Shown here piece after piece: positions 18,820 through 31,458 of a DNA stretch of 64,000 bases (positions within the stretch are counted from its first letter, which is position 1; every line of letters starts with the position of its first letter). Where the stretch lies: assembly GCF_016908515.1 (NCBI RefSeq), contig NZ_JAFBEA010000001.1, positions 186,001 through 250,000 of the forward strand. Direction: 5' to 3'. A program made the position numbers and the translations under genes. This DNA is from Virgibacillus halotolerans. Lineage in GTDB: Bacteria; Bacillota; Bacilli; Bacillales; Amphibacillaceae. Below the pieces are notes generated by a model, which searched no databases, was not told where the DNA came from, and worked only from the letters and a program-made list of their open reading frames with translations.

Positions 18820-20097
18820 TCAATTTTTTCTATCTTTTTGTATTTTCTCATAGACCTGCTTTAATGCTTGTTCAAATTTAGCTGAGTTTTTCGGATTGTA
18901 ATAGTGTTTATTTTTTATAGAATCAGGTAAGTATTGCTGATCTACCCATCCACCATCGTAGTTGTGTGGATATTTATAATCGATTCCTCGGCCTAGCTTT
19001 TGTGCTCCCTGATAGTGAGAATCTTTTAAATGCGCTGGGATTTCTCCACTTTTACCGCTACGAATATCTGCCAGTGCTCCATCGAGTGCTTTATAGGCAG
19101 TATTTGATTTAGGTGATAGACTTAACTCAACAATCGCCACACTAAGTGGAATGCGAGCCTCTGGGAATCCAAGTCGTTCAGCGGCTTGTACAGCAGCAAC
19201 CGCACGCGGACCTGCTTGTGGATTAGCCAGTCCAATATCTTCATATGCAATTACAATCATGCGTCTCGCAATACTGTCCATATCTCCAGCTTCAATTAGT
19301 CTGCCTAAATAGTGAAGGGCGGCATCGACGTCACTTCCGCGGATAGACTTCTGAAAAGCGGATAACACATCATAATGGGCATCCCCACCTTTATCATGGG
19401 AAAAACTCTTCTTTTGCATGCATTCCTCGGCAGTTGGTAGGTCAATCACAATTTGGTTATTATCATTTTCAGGAGTGGAGGACACCGCCAGTTCCAATCC
19501 ATTCAGAGCTGAGCGCATATCACCGTTTGCGCTATTTGCAAAGTGATCGCAAGCCTCGTCAGACATCACAATGTCGAGCTCCCCGTAACCATTTGTGTGG
19601 TCATCAATCGCTCGTTTGATCGCTGTTTTTACATTGTCAGCGGTTAATGGATGGAGCTCAAACAAGTGACACCGGCTGCGAATCGCTGGATTGATGGAAT
19701 GATAGGGATTACTTGTTGTACAGCCAATCAATGTTAAGAGATTGCTCTCCAGGTGGGGGAGCAAGAAGTCCTGTTTGGCTTTATCCAATCGATGTACTTC
19801 ATCTAAAATTAATACAACCTGTCCCATCATTTTGGCTTCTTCAACGACAATTTCCATATCTTTCTTTTTATCTGTGACAGCATTGAGCATTTTTACACGT
19901 TTACCAAGACTTTTCGCCAATGCGACTGCCATGGATGTCTTCCCGGTTCCCGGAGGACCAAATAAGATCATCGATGCGAGACGCTCCGCCTGTACCATCC
20001 TATTTAAAATTTTGTTCGGGCCAACAAGATGCTCCTGACCAATAATATCTTCAATGTGCGCTGGTCTCATTCTTAATGCAAGTGGTTGTTGTTTCAT
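18820..20097 (-). CDS. rarA: Replication-associated recombination protein RarA (MgsA)
   Basis: Hexameric AAA+ ATPase acting at stalled replication forks, related to clamp loaders. I start it at ATG 20097 (425 residues, MKQQPLALRM), because AAAGGACG lies 8 nt upstream; the longer in-frame start at 20133 has no ribosome binding site. Walker A GPPGTGKTS is at 47-55, Walker B LILDEVHR near 100, sensor SNPYHSINPAIRSR near 135, and a C-terminal tetramerisation domain follows. It corresponds to B. subtilis yrvN at the same locus and is divergent from cymR. Confidence 0.95.
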   Translation of the reverse strand: MKQQPLALRMRPAHIEDIIGQEHLVGPNKILNRMVQAERLASMILFGPPGTGKTSMAVALAKSLGKRVKMLNAVTDKKKDMEIVVEEAKMMGQVVLILDEVHRLDKAKQDFLLPHLESNLLTLIGCTTSNPYHSINPAIRSRCHLFELHPLTADNVKTAIKRAIDDHTNGYGELDIVMSDEACDHFANSANGDMRSALNGLELAVSSTPENDNNQIVIDLPTAEECMQKKSFSHDKGGDAHYDVLSAFQKSIRGSDVDAALHYLGRLIEAGDMDSIARRMIVIAYEDIGLANPQAGPRAVAAVQAAERLGFPEARIPLSVAIVELSLSPKSNTAYKALDGALADIRSGKSGEIPAHLKDSHYQGAQKLGRGIDYKYPHNYDGGWVDQQYLPDSIKNKHYYNPKNSAKFEQALKQVYEKIQKDRKN

Positions 20098-20179
20098 ATA
20101 TATAACGTCCTTTATAAATAATAGTTTCTTCATGAAATAACTTATCAGTTCTGGTAAAATGCAAGATAGGTGCGTTTCA

Positions 20180-20188
20180 TGCTATAAT
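20180..20188 (+). promoter_or_regulatory. Extended -10 promoter of cymR
   Basis: TGC followed by TATAAT (20183-20188) upstream of cymR; the -35 region (TGCAAG, 17-nt spacing) is poor, as expected of an extended -10 promoter. Confidence 0.45.
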
Positions 20189-20253
20189 ATCATATATTAA
20201 TCAAATACAAGTAGTAATCACAAATGAACGTAATGAAAATAGAGGTGTGTGTA

Positions 20254-20676
20254 TTGAAGATATCAACTAAGGGAAAATATGGTCTAACCATCATGATCGC
20301 ATTGGCAAAGAAGCACGGGGAAGGACCGACCTCCCTGAAATCAATCGCTCGTGATCATGATTTATCAGAGCATTATTTGGAACAATTAGCGTCCCCGCTA
20401 AGAAATGCCGGATTGATTAAAAGTATCCGGGGCGCCTATGGGGGATATGTATTGGCAAAAGAACCAGAGGACATTACATCTGGTGACATTATAAGAGTAT
20501 TGGAAGGCCCGATTACACCAGTGGAGGGCATTGAGGATGAAGCACCAGCAAAGCAGGCATTATGGATGCGCGTTCGAGACGCAGTAAAAGATGTACTGGA
20601 TACAACGACACTGGATTATTTATCCCACTATGAAGATGATGATGATCCAAAAGAAGCTTACATGTTTTATATTTAA
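20254..20676 (+). CDS. cymR: CymR, Rrf2-family master regulator of cysteine metabolism
   Basis: Represses cystine uptake and cysteine synthesis genes, acting with CysK as sensor in B. subtilis and S. aureus. I start at TTG 20254 (140 residues, MKISTKGKYGL), since AGAGGTG lies 6 nt upstream and this matches the known CymR N-terminus; upstream in-frame ATGs add an unrelated peptide. The winged helix spans about 10-75, with NAGLIKSIRGAYGGY as wing and recognition region. The 2Fe-2S cysteines of IscR are absent, as usual for CymR. The cysteine desulfurase gene follows after 27 nt. Confidence 0.94.
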   Translation: MKISTKGKYGLTIMIALAKKHGEGPTSLKSIARDHDLSEHYLEQLASPLRNAGLIKSIRGAYGGYVLAKEPEDITSGDIIRVLEGPITPVEGIEDEAPAKQALWMRVRDAVKDVLDTTTLDYLSHYEDDDDPKEAYMFYI

Positions 20677-20703
20677 GCCAGTTTTGATTAGGAAGGAAAG
20701 TTA

Positions 20704-22979
<2,276 letters not shown>

Positions 22980-23002
22980 TATTTTAGGGAGTGTTTTTTA
23001 GC

Positions 23003-23668
23003 GTGGATAAGAATACACAAGCGATCCATTATATGCAGGAAAATAAATATGAAGAAGCGGCAGCGCTTTTCACGGAAATCATCGAGGAAAACCCGCAAGA
23101 TCCGGTTGGCTATATTAATTTCGGTAATCTGTTATTACACATGAATGATTATGAACGTGCACAAGCTTTTTTCGATGAAGCAATCAAACATGATCCTGCC
23201 GCACCAACCGCATATTATGGTCTTGGAAATCTATATTTTGAGCAATCACAATACGTCAAAGCCCAGGAAAGCTTCCAAAAAGCAATTGAATTAGGACTTG
23301 AAGAAGCAGATGTTTATTATATGCTCGGATTAACATTGCAAGACCAGGAGCAATATAAACTGGCTATCCCTTATTTTCTTCGTGCCTCTGAATTAAACGT
23401 AGATGATGAGGAAGTGCTTTTTCAATATGGTCTTTCACTGGCGCAAAGCGATTATATTGCAGAAGCGGAACCTGTGTTTAAAGAAGTATTAAAAAAGAAT
23501 GTGGATCATAGTGATGCCCATTATAATTTGGGCGTCATTTCTCTTTTTCATGATCAGCTTATGGAAGCATTACATCATTTTGATGAAGCACTACGCATTC
23601 AGCCGGACCATCTATTAGCAGCAAACGGCAAGAAAAATGCGGAATCCTTAATCAAGGAAGACGAATAG
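23003..23668 (+). CDS. TPR-repeat protein (YrrB-like)
   Basis: Soluble protein of 221 residues built almost entirely of tetratricopeptide repeats, about six of them, with the consensus NFGNLLLHMNDYERAQAFFD and later YYGLGNLYFEQSQYVKAQES. GTG 23003 is chosen because AGGGAG (22987-22992) is 10 nt upstream. It corresponds in position to B. subtilis YrrB between mnmA and recD2. A scaffold role is likely from the fold; no specific partner is evident. Confidence 0.85.
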   Translation: MDKNTQAIHYMQENKYEEAAALFTEIIEENPQDPVGYINFGNLLLHMNDYERAQAFFDEAIKHDPAAPTAYYGLGNLYFEQSQYVKAQESFQKAIELGLEEADVYYMLGLTLQDQEQYKLAIPYFLRASELNVDDEEVLFQYGLSLAQSDYIAEAEPVFKEVLKKNVDHSDAHYNLGVISLFHDQLMEALHHFDEALRIQPDHLLAANGKKNAESLIKEDE

Positions 23669-23691
23669 TAATAGATTTGGGGTTGGTTTGC

Positions 23692-26004
23692 ATGGAAACA
23701 AAAGCGCATGCTGATGAAGTACAAGGGTATGTGAAGGGAGAACTTCTGTATACGATCTTTCATAACGAAACAGAGCATTTTTCAATAGCGAAAATTAAAA
23801 TACACGAGACAAATGAAGATTATAAAGAAAAAGAAATTGTTGCTAAGGGCTACTTTTCCAACCTGCAGGAACAAACAACCTACACTTTCTATGGGGTATT
23901 CGAGAAGCATGCCAAATTCGGACTACAGTATAAAGTCAGCTCCTATCAAACCTTCATTCCCGAGACAAGTGACGGGCTGATTGCCTACTTGTCCAGTGAT
24001 TTATTTTATGGTGTCGGTGAAAAAACCGCTACCCGGATTGTCAATGCACTTGGCGAGAGCGCGATTGAAAAGATCCTGAACGATTCCAAAGTGTTAACCA
24101 CTATTCCAGGAATAAAAAAAGAAACCGCGGAAAAGCTGGCAACAACGCTTCAGGAAAATCAAGGTTTTGAACATATCGTTGTCTATTTATCGGGACATGG
24201 GATCGGCCTAAAAATGGCACAGAAAATATATCAGGAATATAAAGATAATGCTATCGATGTCTTAGAGGAAGATCCCTATCAATATGTGTTTGATATTGAA
24301 GGATTTGGATTCCAGACCGCCGATCAAATTGCCAGACAAAACGGATTATCCATGTCACACCCAAACCGAATTGGTGCAGGGTGTATTTATGTCATGCAAA
24401 GAAGTGTCAAAGACGGAAACGTTTATTTACCCGTTGCGGTCTGTGTCGAACGGGTGCTGGACTTGTTATCGAACAACGAAGTTTCTGAAACCATCATAAC
24501 GGAACGATTAGAGGAACTAAATACGGCAAAAACAATTATCCTGCAAAATGATAAAGTGTATTTACCATCGCTTTACTATGCTGAGGACGGATTTGTTTCC
24601 CAATTACAACGTTTGATCAAAAAGCCGATCGAGCATGAAACACCATTAGCTGAATTGATGAAAATCATTGGGGATATTGAGGAAGAAGAAGTGTTGAGCT
24701 ATGGTAAAGAACAGTTTAATGCGATTGATCAGGCATTGCATGGAAAAGTAATGATCGTAACAGGTGGACCTGGAACAGGGAAAACGACGGTAATTAAGGG
24801 TATTCTCAATGCCTATGCAACCATTCATGGGGTGTCCTTACAGCCAAAAGATTACGATAACCAAGCAGATTTTCCGTTTATCCTCACAGCTCCAACTGGG
24901 CGTGCCGCAAAAAGATTAAATGAATCCACTGATTTGCCGGCTGTGACGATCCATAGGTTACTGGGATGGGACGGGCATAATGGCTTTGAGAAAAATGAAC
25001 ACGAACAGCTGGCAGGTAAATTTTTGATAGTGGATGAGTTTTCAATGGTTGATATTTGGCTTGCTAATCAGCTGTTTAAGGCGATTCCTGATGACATGCA
25101 AGTATTAATTGTCGGTGATGAGGATCAATTGCCGTCTGTCGGTCCCGGCCAAGTCTTATCCGATCTGCTTGGAAGTGGATTAATTCCATTTGTAAGCCTA
25201 AATGAGGTATATCGGCAAAAAGAAGGTTCAAAGATTATTCAAATTGCCCATGAGATAAAAAATGATACATTTTCGACACTACAAAATGCCAAGGACTTCA
25301 GCTTTATTCCGTGTCACGAACACCATATGTTGGATGCAATCACAACCATATTTAAAAAAGCAATTGAAAAAGGGATTGACCCAAGGGATATGCAGGTGCT
25401 TGCCCCCATGTATCGATCACAGGCCGGAATAACCATGATTAATCAACAACTACAACAATTAATCAACCCAAAAACCAACCAAAAACGGGAAGTGAAAGGA
25501 AAAGATGTGGTTTTTCGGGTAGGGGATAAAGTGATTCAACTTGTTAATCAGCCCGAGGATGGTGTTTATAACGGCGATATTGGTGAGGTTGTCGCTATAT
25601 TTACAGAAGATGAAAATGTGGAGAACGTCGAACAACTCGTCATTTTGTATGAAGACAAAGAAGTCGCTTATGAACGTAAGGATTACATTAACATCATGCA
25701 TGCTTATTGTATTTCGATTCATAAGTCGCAAGGTAGTGAATTTCCCATCGTTATTCTACCTGTATTATCTTCCTATAGACGCATGCTAAGAAAAAATCTG
25801 CTATATACAGCTATTACTAGAAGTAAGCAATCACTCATCATATGTGGAGAAGCGAACGCCTTTCTCCGCGGTGTGCGAACCGTTGATACAAATAATCGCT
25901 ACACATCACTAAAGGAACAATTGATAACCAGAATAGAAAATGAATCTCTCCCAGTTAGTGAAGGGGAAACGGAAAAGGAAATTTCTCCATATGACTTTAT
26001 GTAG
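23692..26004 (+). CDS. recD2: ATP-dependent DNA helicase RecD2
   Basis: 5'-3' superfamily 1B helicase not associated with RecBCD, implicated in fork progression and mismatch repair. The 770-residue protein has an N-terminal OB-like domain, a helix-hairpin-helix region (about 110-210, GVGEKTATRIV and FGFQTADQIA), Walker A GGPGTGKTT near 360, Walker B VDEFSMVD near 447, and C-terminal SH3/2B elements with HKSQGSEFP. ATG 23692 has only a weak GGGGTTGG upstream; an in-frame TTG at 23677 is the alternative. Matches B. subtilis YrrC by position. Confidence 0.95.
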   Translation: METKAHADEVQGYVKGELLYTIFHNETEHFSIAKIKIHETNEDYKEKEIVAKGYFSNLQEQTTYTFYGVFEKHAKFGLQYKVSSYQTFIPETSDGLIAYLSSDLFYGVGEKTATRIVNALGESAIEKILNDSKVLTTIPGIKKETAEKLATTLQENQGFEHIVVYLSGHGIGLKMAQKIYQEYKDNAIDVLEEDPYQYVFDIEGFGFQTADQIARQNGLSMSHPNRIGAGCIYVMQRSVKDGNVYLPVAVCVERVLDLLSNNEVSETIITERLEELNTAKTIILQNDKVYLPSLYYAEDGFVSQLQRLIKKPIEHETPLAELMKIIGDIEEEEVLSYGKEQFNAIDQALHGKVMIVTGGPGTGKTTVIKGILNAYATIHGVSLQPKDYDNQADFPFILTAPTGRAAKRLNESTDLPAVTIHRLLGWDGHNGFEKNEHEQLAGKFLIVDEFSMVDIWLANQLFKAIPDDMQVLIVGDEDQLPSVGPGQVLSDLLGSGLIPFVSLNEVYRQKEGSKIIQIAHEIKNDTFSTLQNAKDFSFIPCHEHHMLDAITTIFKKAIEKGIDPRDMQVLAPMYRSQAGITMINQQLQQLINPKTNQKREVKGKDVVFRVGDKVIQLVNQPEDGVYNGDIGEVVAIFTEDENVENVEQLVILYEDKEVAYERKDYINIMHAYCISIHKSQGSEFPIVILPVLSSYRRMLRKNLLYTAITRSKQSLIICGEANAFLRGVRTVDTNNRYTSLKEQLITRIENESLPVSEGETEKEISPYDFM

Positions 26005-26101
26005 TTACCATTTCCTATCCTTGCAAAAAACTAAAAATGTATATTTTATAAAAAAACGGGTTAGCATAACATCATAAAGAAGCTATTTGTGAGGAGACTT
26101 T

Positions 26102-26296
26102 ATGATGATGCGATGCCCGAATTGCAATGGAAGGAATATTGGTAAGATTGGTCCCCAGCAATTTTATTGTTGGACATGTTATATCGAAATGGCCATTGTC
26201 AATAATGAATTAACGATTCATCAGGTTGAGGCTGATGGTTCATTAAGTTCATTAGATGATATCTTTACCGAAGATGAGCGAAGGATCGAATGGTAA
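26102..26296 (+). CDS. Small zinc-ribbon protein, function unknown
   Basis: A 64-residue product with two knuckles, CPNC at about 5-8 and CWTC at about 23-26, forming a probable zinc ribbon, and an acidic C-terminal half. GAGGAG lies 6 nt before ATG 26102. Two more ATGs follow at once (26105, and MMR at 26108), so the exact start is uncertain. It sits between recD2 and a permease gene, in the same direction. I do not recognise a characterised family. Confidence 0.7.
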   Translation: MMMRCPNCNGRNIGKIGPQQFYCWTCYIEMAIVNNELTIHQVEADGSLSSLDDIFTEDERRIEW

Positions 26297-26354
26297 CCGC
26301 CCTCCACAATACAAATCACGATTCAATTTTGTATAGATGGGGGGAGGGTGCGCC

Positions 26355-27422
26355 ATGTTTAAAAATAAAAAAGCCTTGGCTTTTTTATATTGGCTAATTA
26401 TTGGTATTTTTGTTTTTTTATTCTTTTATTTACTCGTTAAATTGTTTCCATTATATAAAATTGTTTTTTCGTTTTTGTGGCATCTTTTCCTGCCGTTTTT
26501 GATTTCCTGTCTGATTGCCTATTTGCTTTATCCTGTGATCAAAAAAATCCACGAATTTCATATACCGAAAGGTCTGGCAATTCTGTTCGTTTATTTGCTG
26601 TTCTTTGGTGGGGCTGCCTATTTGTTTTACCGTGTATATCCTGCGATGGTTCATCAGTTATATGATCTCAATGAGCATTTACCACAATTTATTGCGACAT
26701 ACCAAGATTTAATCTATCGTCTATATGAATATACGTCATTTTTACCAGAAGCCGTTCATGATAAAATGGATCAGATCATAAACCAGGTAGAAAATTCGAT
26801 GGATAATGTACTGACGAAATTGGTCGGCGGATTCACAAAAATATTTGACATGATTGTGATCATTACCGTTATTCCTGTTTTAGTATTTTACTATTTAAAG
26901 GATTATCATAAAATCAAATCTTTTTTTAAAAAGTTTATCCCACAGAAATATCGGGGACAGTCAAGCATTATGATTCACGCGATTGATGAAAGCCTAGGTA
27001 ACTATATCCGTGGTCAATTGATTGTCTGTCTATTTGTCAGTTTAACAACGTTTCTCGTATTTTATTTCCTAAAAGTCAAATACGCACTGTTGTTAGCGAT
27101 TATTATGGGTTTAACGAACATTATTCCTTATTTCGGACCGATTATTGGCGCTGTACCAGCAGTTGCGATCACTTTTATGACGTCAGGCAAGATGGTGATC
27201 TTTGTGCTGATCAGTATTTTTGTGATCCAGTTAATTGAAAGCAATTTACTATCACCGTATATCGTTGGAAAAAGCATTAACATTCACCCTGTCGCGATTA
27301 TTTTTGCTTTGTTGCTTGGTGGGGAATTATTTGGGGTGATCGGAATGATTATTGCTGTTCCACTGTTGACGATATTAAAAGTAATCACCAATCATCTTCT
27401 ATCTTTTAAGCGATATAATTGA
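26355..27422 (+). CDS. AI-2E family transporter (YrrI-like permease)
   Basis: Polytopic membrane protein of 355 residues with about eight predicted spans, including a large loop after the third, and the family stretch GLTNIIPYFGPIIGAVPA (about 252-269). Members range from autoinducer-2 exporters to Na+/H+ antiporters, so the substrate is open. ATG 26355 is chosen because GGGGGGAGGG lies just upstream and within the longer ORF from 26337. Its stop codon overlaps the -35 box of the alaS leader promoter. Confidence 0.88.
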   Translation: MFKNKKALAFLYWLIIGIFVFLFFYLLVKLFPLYKIVFSFLWHLFLPFLISCLIAYLLYPVIKKIHEFHIPKGLAILFVYLLFFGGAAYLFYRVYPAMVHQLYDLNEHLPQFIATYQDLIYRLYEYTSFLPEAVHDKMDQIINQVENSMDNVLTKLVGGFTKIFDMIVIITVIPVLVFYYLKDYHKIKSFFKKFIPQKYRGQSSIMIHAIDESLGNYIRGQLIVCLFVSLTTFLVFYFLKVKYALLLAIIMGLTNIIPYFGPIIGAVPAVAITFMTSGKMVIFVLISIFVIQLIESNLLSPYIVGKSINIHPVAIIFALLLGGELFGVIGMIIAVPLLTILKVITNHLLSFKRYN

Positions 27423-27447
27423 CATTACAGCAAAAGTTTTTTATACT
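27419..27447 (+). promoter_or_regulatory. Sigma-A promoter of the alaS leader
   Basis: TTGACA at 27419-27424, 17-nt spacer, TATACT at 27442-27447. It overlaps the TGA stop of the upstream permease gene. Transcription should begin near 27454. Confidence 0.75.
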
Positions 27448-27453
27448 ATCGCT

Positions 27454-27717
27454 AAGTAAATACATAATATTAAACTTAAATCGTTGAAGGTTATAAGTAC
27501 ATGATGACCTGATTTTCAAGAGAGGGATTTTCAATTGGCTGGAAGAAATCCTAAATCTAATTCATGGAAAGCTAAACCCGAGTATGGTTAATCCCCATCG
27601 GTTTCACACCGTTAACATGACCAAGTGATGAACATTCATGGTAATTTGTTCATAAATAGGGTGGTACCGCGATATAATCTTGTCCCTGCGTTTCAGCAGC
27701 TGATGGGATTTTTTTAT
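27454..27717 (+). promoter_or_regulatory. T-box riboswitch leader of alaS
   Basis: T-box sequence AGGGTGGTACCGCGA at 27658-27672. Stem I shows AGAGAGGG and TTGGCTGGAAG distal elements and an Ala specifier GCT at 27571-27573 within GGAAA-GCT-AAACCCGAG. The UGGU of the antiterminator bulge fits A73 of tRNA-Ala. A terminator with CCCTGC...GCAG...GGG and seven T residues ends near 27715. Uncharged tRNA-Ala would favour read-through into alaS. Confidence 0.95.
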
Positions 27718-27742
27718 TAGTAAAGAAAGTATAAAATTTGAG

Positions 27743-27913
27743 GCGTAAGTAATGTTGTGACTAGGCAGGCCATGTCCAGCCCCAGCGCCCAGCAACTAGC
27801 AAACTTCACACTCCTCCACTACGATAAGTCAACATCGGCTCTTACCTCACCATGTTTCCTTTATCTCATTGCGGAGAGTTCCAGTTTGTACGTTGCTAAA
27901 CGGGCACTTACGC
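27743..27913. repeat. GC-rich interspersed element between the T-box and alaS, bounded by 8-bp inverted repeats
   Basis: GCGTAAGT at 27743-27750 and ACTTACGC at 27906-27913 bracket a segment whose sequence (CCATGTCCAGCCCCAGCGCC, ACGATAAGTCAACATCGGCT, TGTTTCCTTTATCTC) I recall as a common intergenic repeat of Bacillaceae. It lies after the leader terminator and before the alaS ribosome binding site, so it is part of the 5' untranslated region of read-through mRNA. The ORFs drawn across it lack start signals. Confidence 0.6.
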
Positions 27914-27940
27914 TTTTCTTATTTGAAGGAGGAAAGTAAT

Positions 27941-30583
27941 ATGAAAAAGTTAACATCCGCACAAGTGCGACAGTTGTTTGTAGACTTTTTTAAAGAAAAA
28001 GGACATCGCGAGGAACCAAGTGCATCGCTGGTTCCCAAGGAAGACCCGACATTATTATGGATCAACAGTGGGGTAGCTACAATGAAGAAATATTTTGATG
28101 GGAGTATCGTACCCGACAATCCCCGACTGGTCAACGCACAAAAGGCGATTCGTACGAATGATATTGAAAATGTAGGTTATACAGCACGCCATCATACTTT
28201 TTTTGAAATGCTGGGCAACTTTTCGATTGGCGATTATTTTAAAAAAGAAGCTATCGCCTGGGCATGGGAATTCTTGACAAGCGAAAAATGGATTGGCTTT
28301 GATCCGGATCGATTGGCTGTAACTGTACACCCGGAAGACGATGAAGCATACGACCTTTGGTTAAATGATATTCAACTTCCAAAGGAAAGAATTATTCGTT
28401 TAGAAGAAAACTTTTGGGATATTGGGGAAGGTCCAAGCGGTCCAAATACAGAAATCTTCTATGATCGTGGAGAATCTTATGGAAATGATCCGAATGATCC
28501 CGAACTATATCCGGGTGGAGAAAATGATCGTTATCTGGAAATCTGGAACCTGGTATTTTCCCAGTTCAACCATAATCCGGACGACACGTACACACCCCTT
28601 CCGAAAAAGAATATTGATACAGGAATGGGACTGGAACGGATGATTTCTGTCATTCAGGACGTACCAACCAACTTCGAAACGGATTTATTTATGCCTATTA
28701 TTCAAAAGACGGAAGCATTGGCAAATACAGCCTATGGTAAAAGTAAGGAAGGCGATACAGCATTCAAGGTAATTGCCGACCATATTCGTACCGTCAGTTT
28801 TGCGATTGGTGATGGTGCTGTACCATCCAATGAAGGGCGAGGCTATGTTCTGCGCAGATTATTAAGAAGAGCGATCCGATTTGCTAAGGAAATCGGGATT
28901 GAAAAACCGTTTATGTATGAGCTTGTTGATACGGTGGGTGATATCATGAAGGATCATTATCCGGAAGTATTGAAGCAGCAAGATTTCATTAAAAACATCG
29001 TGAAAACAGAAGAAATTCGATTCCATGAAACTTTAAATGATGGGCTAGAAATTTTAACGACGATCATGGAAAAAGAAAAGAAAAAAGGTAGTACACTATT
29101 TCCTGGTGTAGAAGTATTTCGTTTATATGACACATATGGATTCCCGAAAGAATTAACAGAGGAATATGTGCAACAGCAAGGATTTACTATTGATGAAGCA
29201 GGATTCACAGCAGAAATGGAGAAACAACGGGAGCGTGCAAGAAATGCAAGGCAAAAAGTAGATTCGATGAAGGTACAGAACCATATTCTTGGTGAAATAA
29301 ACGTAGAAAGTGCTTTTGTAGGCTACGATCAATTAACCGTTGCTACGAACATTGCTGCCATGCTTGACGGAGAGGAAATGGTTGAAACCGTAGAAGCAGG
29401 AAGTGAGGTCTATCTCTTTTTAACAGAGACACCGTTCTACGCAGAAAGTGGTGGACAGGTCGCAGATCATGGCTGGATTTATACAGACCATGCATCAGCA
29501 TACGTGGAAGATGTGCAAAAGTCGCCAAAAGGACAACACATGCATCGTGTAACAGTAAAGGAAGGAAAATTTAGCACTGGTGACCAAGTAAAAGCAAGTG
29601 TCGATAAAGCATTCCGAACAGCTGTTATTAAAAACCATACAGCAACCCATTTATTGCACCAGGCACTTAAAGATGTCCTCGGCACGCATGTTAATCAGGC
29701 CGGATCCCTGGTTACACCGGATCGATTGCGATTCGATTTCTCCCATTTTAGCGCGGTGAAGGATGACGAGTTAAAAGCCATTGAACAAATCGTCAATGAA
29801 AAGGTGTGGGAGGCCCTACCACTCGTAATCAACAATAAGAAAATTGCCGAAGCGAAAGAAATGGGGGCAATGGCGCTATTTGGGGAAAAGTATGGCGATA
29901 TTGTCCGTGTAGTACAGGTGGGTGATTACAGTATCGAATTGTGTGGTGGCTGTCATGTACGGAACACTTCTGAAATCGGACTGTTTAAACTTGTTTCTGA
30001 AAGCGGCATTGGTGCCGGAACGCGTAGAATAGAAGCAGTTACGAGTAAGCACGCCTATGAATTTTTAAATGGAAAATTGCATATTCTGCATGAAGCTGCA
30101 AAGCTAATGAAAACCGGCGAAGAGAAGGTTCCGGAGCGAATCGATGGATTGTTTGCGGATATCAAAGCACTACAAAAAGAAAATGAATCATTAAATGCAA
30201 AATTATCCCACTTGGAAGCTTCATCTATATTAGAGCAAGTTGAGACAGTAGATGGTATTCCATTACTCGCACAAAAAGTAAACGTAAAAGATATGAACCA
30301 ACTTAGGAACATGGTGGATGAGTTAAAGCAGAAGTTAGGTACAGGTGTTATTTTACTCGCTGCGGAAAATAATCAAAAGGTACAACTGGCTGCTGGTGTT
30401 TCGAAAGATTTAAATGCGCGCGGATTACATGCGGGTCATTTAATTAAACAAGCTGCTCAAGCATGTGGCGGTGGCGGTGGCGGACGCCCTGACATGGCAC
30501 AGGCCGGTGGAAAAGATCCCGCGAAAATCGCCGATGCACTGCTTTTGGCGAAACAGTATATAGAAACAAATGTAGAAAACTAA
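27941..30583 (+). CDS. alaS: Alanyl-tRNA synthetase
   Basis: Class II synthetase with its own editing domain. From ATG 27941 (GGAGGA upstream) the protein is 880 residues. The catalytic core (1-440) has motif 2 ([15 protein letters not shown]) and motif 3 (GMGLERM). The editing domain has the zinc site HTATHLLH (about 565) with CGGCH (about 665). The C-Ala domain ends with [15 protein letters not shown]. The longer ORF from 27869 runs into the repeat and has no start signal. Controlled by the T-box leader. Confidence 0.97.
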   Translation: MKKLTSAQVRQLFVDFFKEKGHREEPSASLVPKEDPTLLWINSGVATMKKYFDGSIVPDNPRLVNAQKAIRTNDIENVGYTARHHTFFEMLGNFSIGDYFKKEAIAWAWEFLTSEKWIGFDPDRLAVTVHPEDDEAYDLWLNDIQLPKERIIRLEENFWDIGEGPSGPNTEIFYDRGESYGNDPNDPELYPGGENDRYLEIWNLVFSQFNHNPDDTYTPLPKKNIDTGMGLERMISVIQDVPTNFETDLFMPIIQKTEALANTAYGKSKEGDTAFKVIADHIRTVSFAIGDGAVPSNEGRGYVLRRLLRRAIRFAKEIGIEKPFMYELVDTVGDIMKDHYPEVLKQQDFIKNIVKTEEIRFHETLNDGLEILTTIMEKEKKKGSTLFPGVEVFRLYDTYGFPKELTEEYVQQQGFTIDEAGFTAEMEKQRERARNARQKVDSMKVQNHILGEINVESAFVGYDQLTVATNIAAMLDGEEMVETVEAGSEVYLFLTETPFYAESGGQVADHGWIYTDHASAYVEDVQKSPKGQHMHRVTVKEGKFSTGDQVKASVDKAFRTAVIKNHTATHLLHQALKDVLGTHVNQAGSLVTPDRLRFDFSHFSAVKDDELKAIEQIVNEKVWEALPLVINNKKIAEAKEMGAMALFGEKYGDIVRVVQVGDYSIELCGGCHVRNTSEIGLFKLVSESGIGAGTRRIEAVTSKHAYEFLNGKLHILHEAAKLMKTGEEKVPERIDGLFADIKALQKENESLNAKLSHLEASSILEQVETVDGIPLLAQKVNVKDMNQLRNMVDELKQKLGTGVILLAAENNQKVQLAAGVSKDLNARGLHAGHLIKQAAQACGGGGGGRPDMAQAGGKDPAKIADALLLAKQYIETNVEN

Positions 30584-30764
30584 GTTACTTGTATCTTATT
30601 AAGGGAAAAAGATATAATAAAAGTTGTAATCATGTTAGAATGTTGTATAAAGGTGAAAATTGCGTGTAAGAAAAACATTTCTAGTTTTAAAGTATAAGAA
30701 AAATTGGCCATTCGTCCGGTAAATCGGGTTGGATGGACAGTTATTCTAAGAACGAGGTGTCCCT

Positions 30765-31031
30765 ATGAGTTCAATAGATAAAACGATGAAATTTAACTTT
30801 TCAGACGAGCCATTTGATCAGGATATTAAAGAGATTCTCTTTACGGTACACGGTGCATTAAAGGAAAAAGGATATAACCCGATCAACCAAATTGTCGGCT
30901 ATTTGTTATCCGGTGATCCTGCATATATCCCGAGATATAAAGATGCCCGTAATCTCATTCGTAAAATAGAGCGGGACGAAGTGATTGAAGAATTGGTCAA
31001 ATTTTATTTAGAACAGCAAAAGGAAAATTAA
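30765..31031 (+). CDS. IreB-family regulatory phosphoprotein (YrzL-like, DUF965)
   Basis: Small 88-residue protein, N-terminal [12 protein letters not shown] and core [20 protein letters not shown]. In Enterococcus faecalis IreB is phosphorylated by the Ser/Thr kinase IreK and affects cephalosporin resistance; the role in Bacillus is unclear. The gene overlaps nothing but abuts ruvX with no spacer (stop 31031, start 31032), the usual alaS-yrzL-ruvX-DUF1292 order. It has an ACGAGGTG start region. The upstream 181-nt spacer shows no terminator. Confidence 0.88.
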   Translation: MSSIDKTMKFNFSDEPFDQDIKEILFTVHGALKEKGYNPINQIVGYLLSGDPAYIPRYKDARNLIRKIERDEVIEELVKFYLEQQKEN

Positions 31032-31445
31032 ATGAAAATTATAGGTTTAGATGTTGGATCCAAAACGATCGGTGTTGCAGTAAGTGATGCATTTGGTTGG
31101 ACTGCACAAGGATTAACAACAATTAATTGGAATGAATTGACGATTGACTCTGCAGATGCAGCATTAAAAGAAATTATAGCGGAGCATGAAATTGGGAAAG
31201 CTGTTATTGGCCTACCTAAAAATATGAATGGAACGATTGGTGAACGTGGAGAAGCTTCACAAAGATATGCAGCACATATCGAAGCGATCCACGATATCCC
31301 AACAGCATTATGGGATGAACGGCTTACAACCGTTGCAGCGGAACGCGTGTTGCTCGAAGCGGATATGAGTAGGAAGAAACGGAAAAAAGTAATTGATAAA
31401 ATGGCAGCTGTCATGATATTGCAAGGTTACTTAGATCAAAAATAG
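31032..31445 (+). CDS. ruvX: Holliday junction resolvase-like RuvX (YqgF)
   Basis: RNase H-fold nuclease of 137 residues related to RuvC; in E. coli YqgF also acts in 16S rRNA 5' end processing. Conserved motifs are the N-terminal [15 protein letters not shown] (first catalytic Asp), [13 protein letters not shown] in the centre and the C-terminal [14 protein letters not shown]. It directly follows the IreB-like gene and precedes a DUF1292 gene by 13 nt; all three are probably one operon. Confidence 0.93.
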   Translation: MKIIGLDVGSKTIGVAVSDAFGWTAQGLTTINWNELTIDSADAALKEIIAEHEIGKAVIGLPKNMNGTIGERGEASQRYAAHIEAIHDIPTALWDERLTTVAAERVLLEADMSRKKRKKVIDKMAAVMILQGYLDQK

Positions 31446-31458
31446 AAGAGGTGAAAGC

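Noticed and set aside
27757-27939. 60-codon ORF before alaS
   Set aside because: Lies in the interspersed element; the alaS start at 27941 with GGAGGA explains the region.
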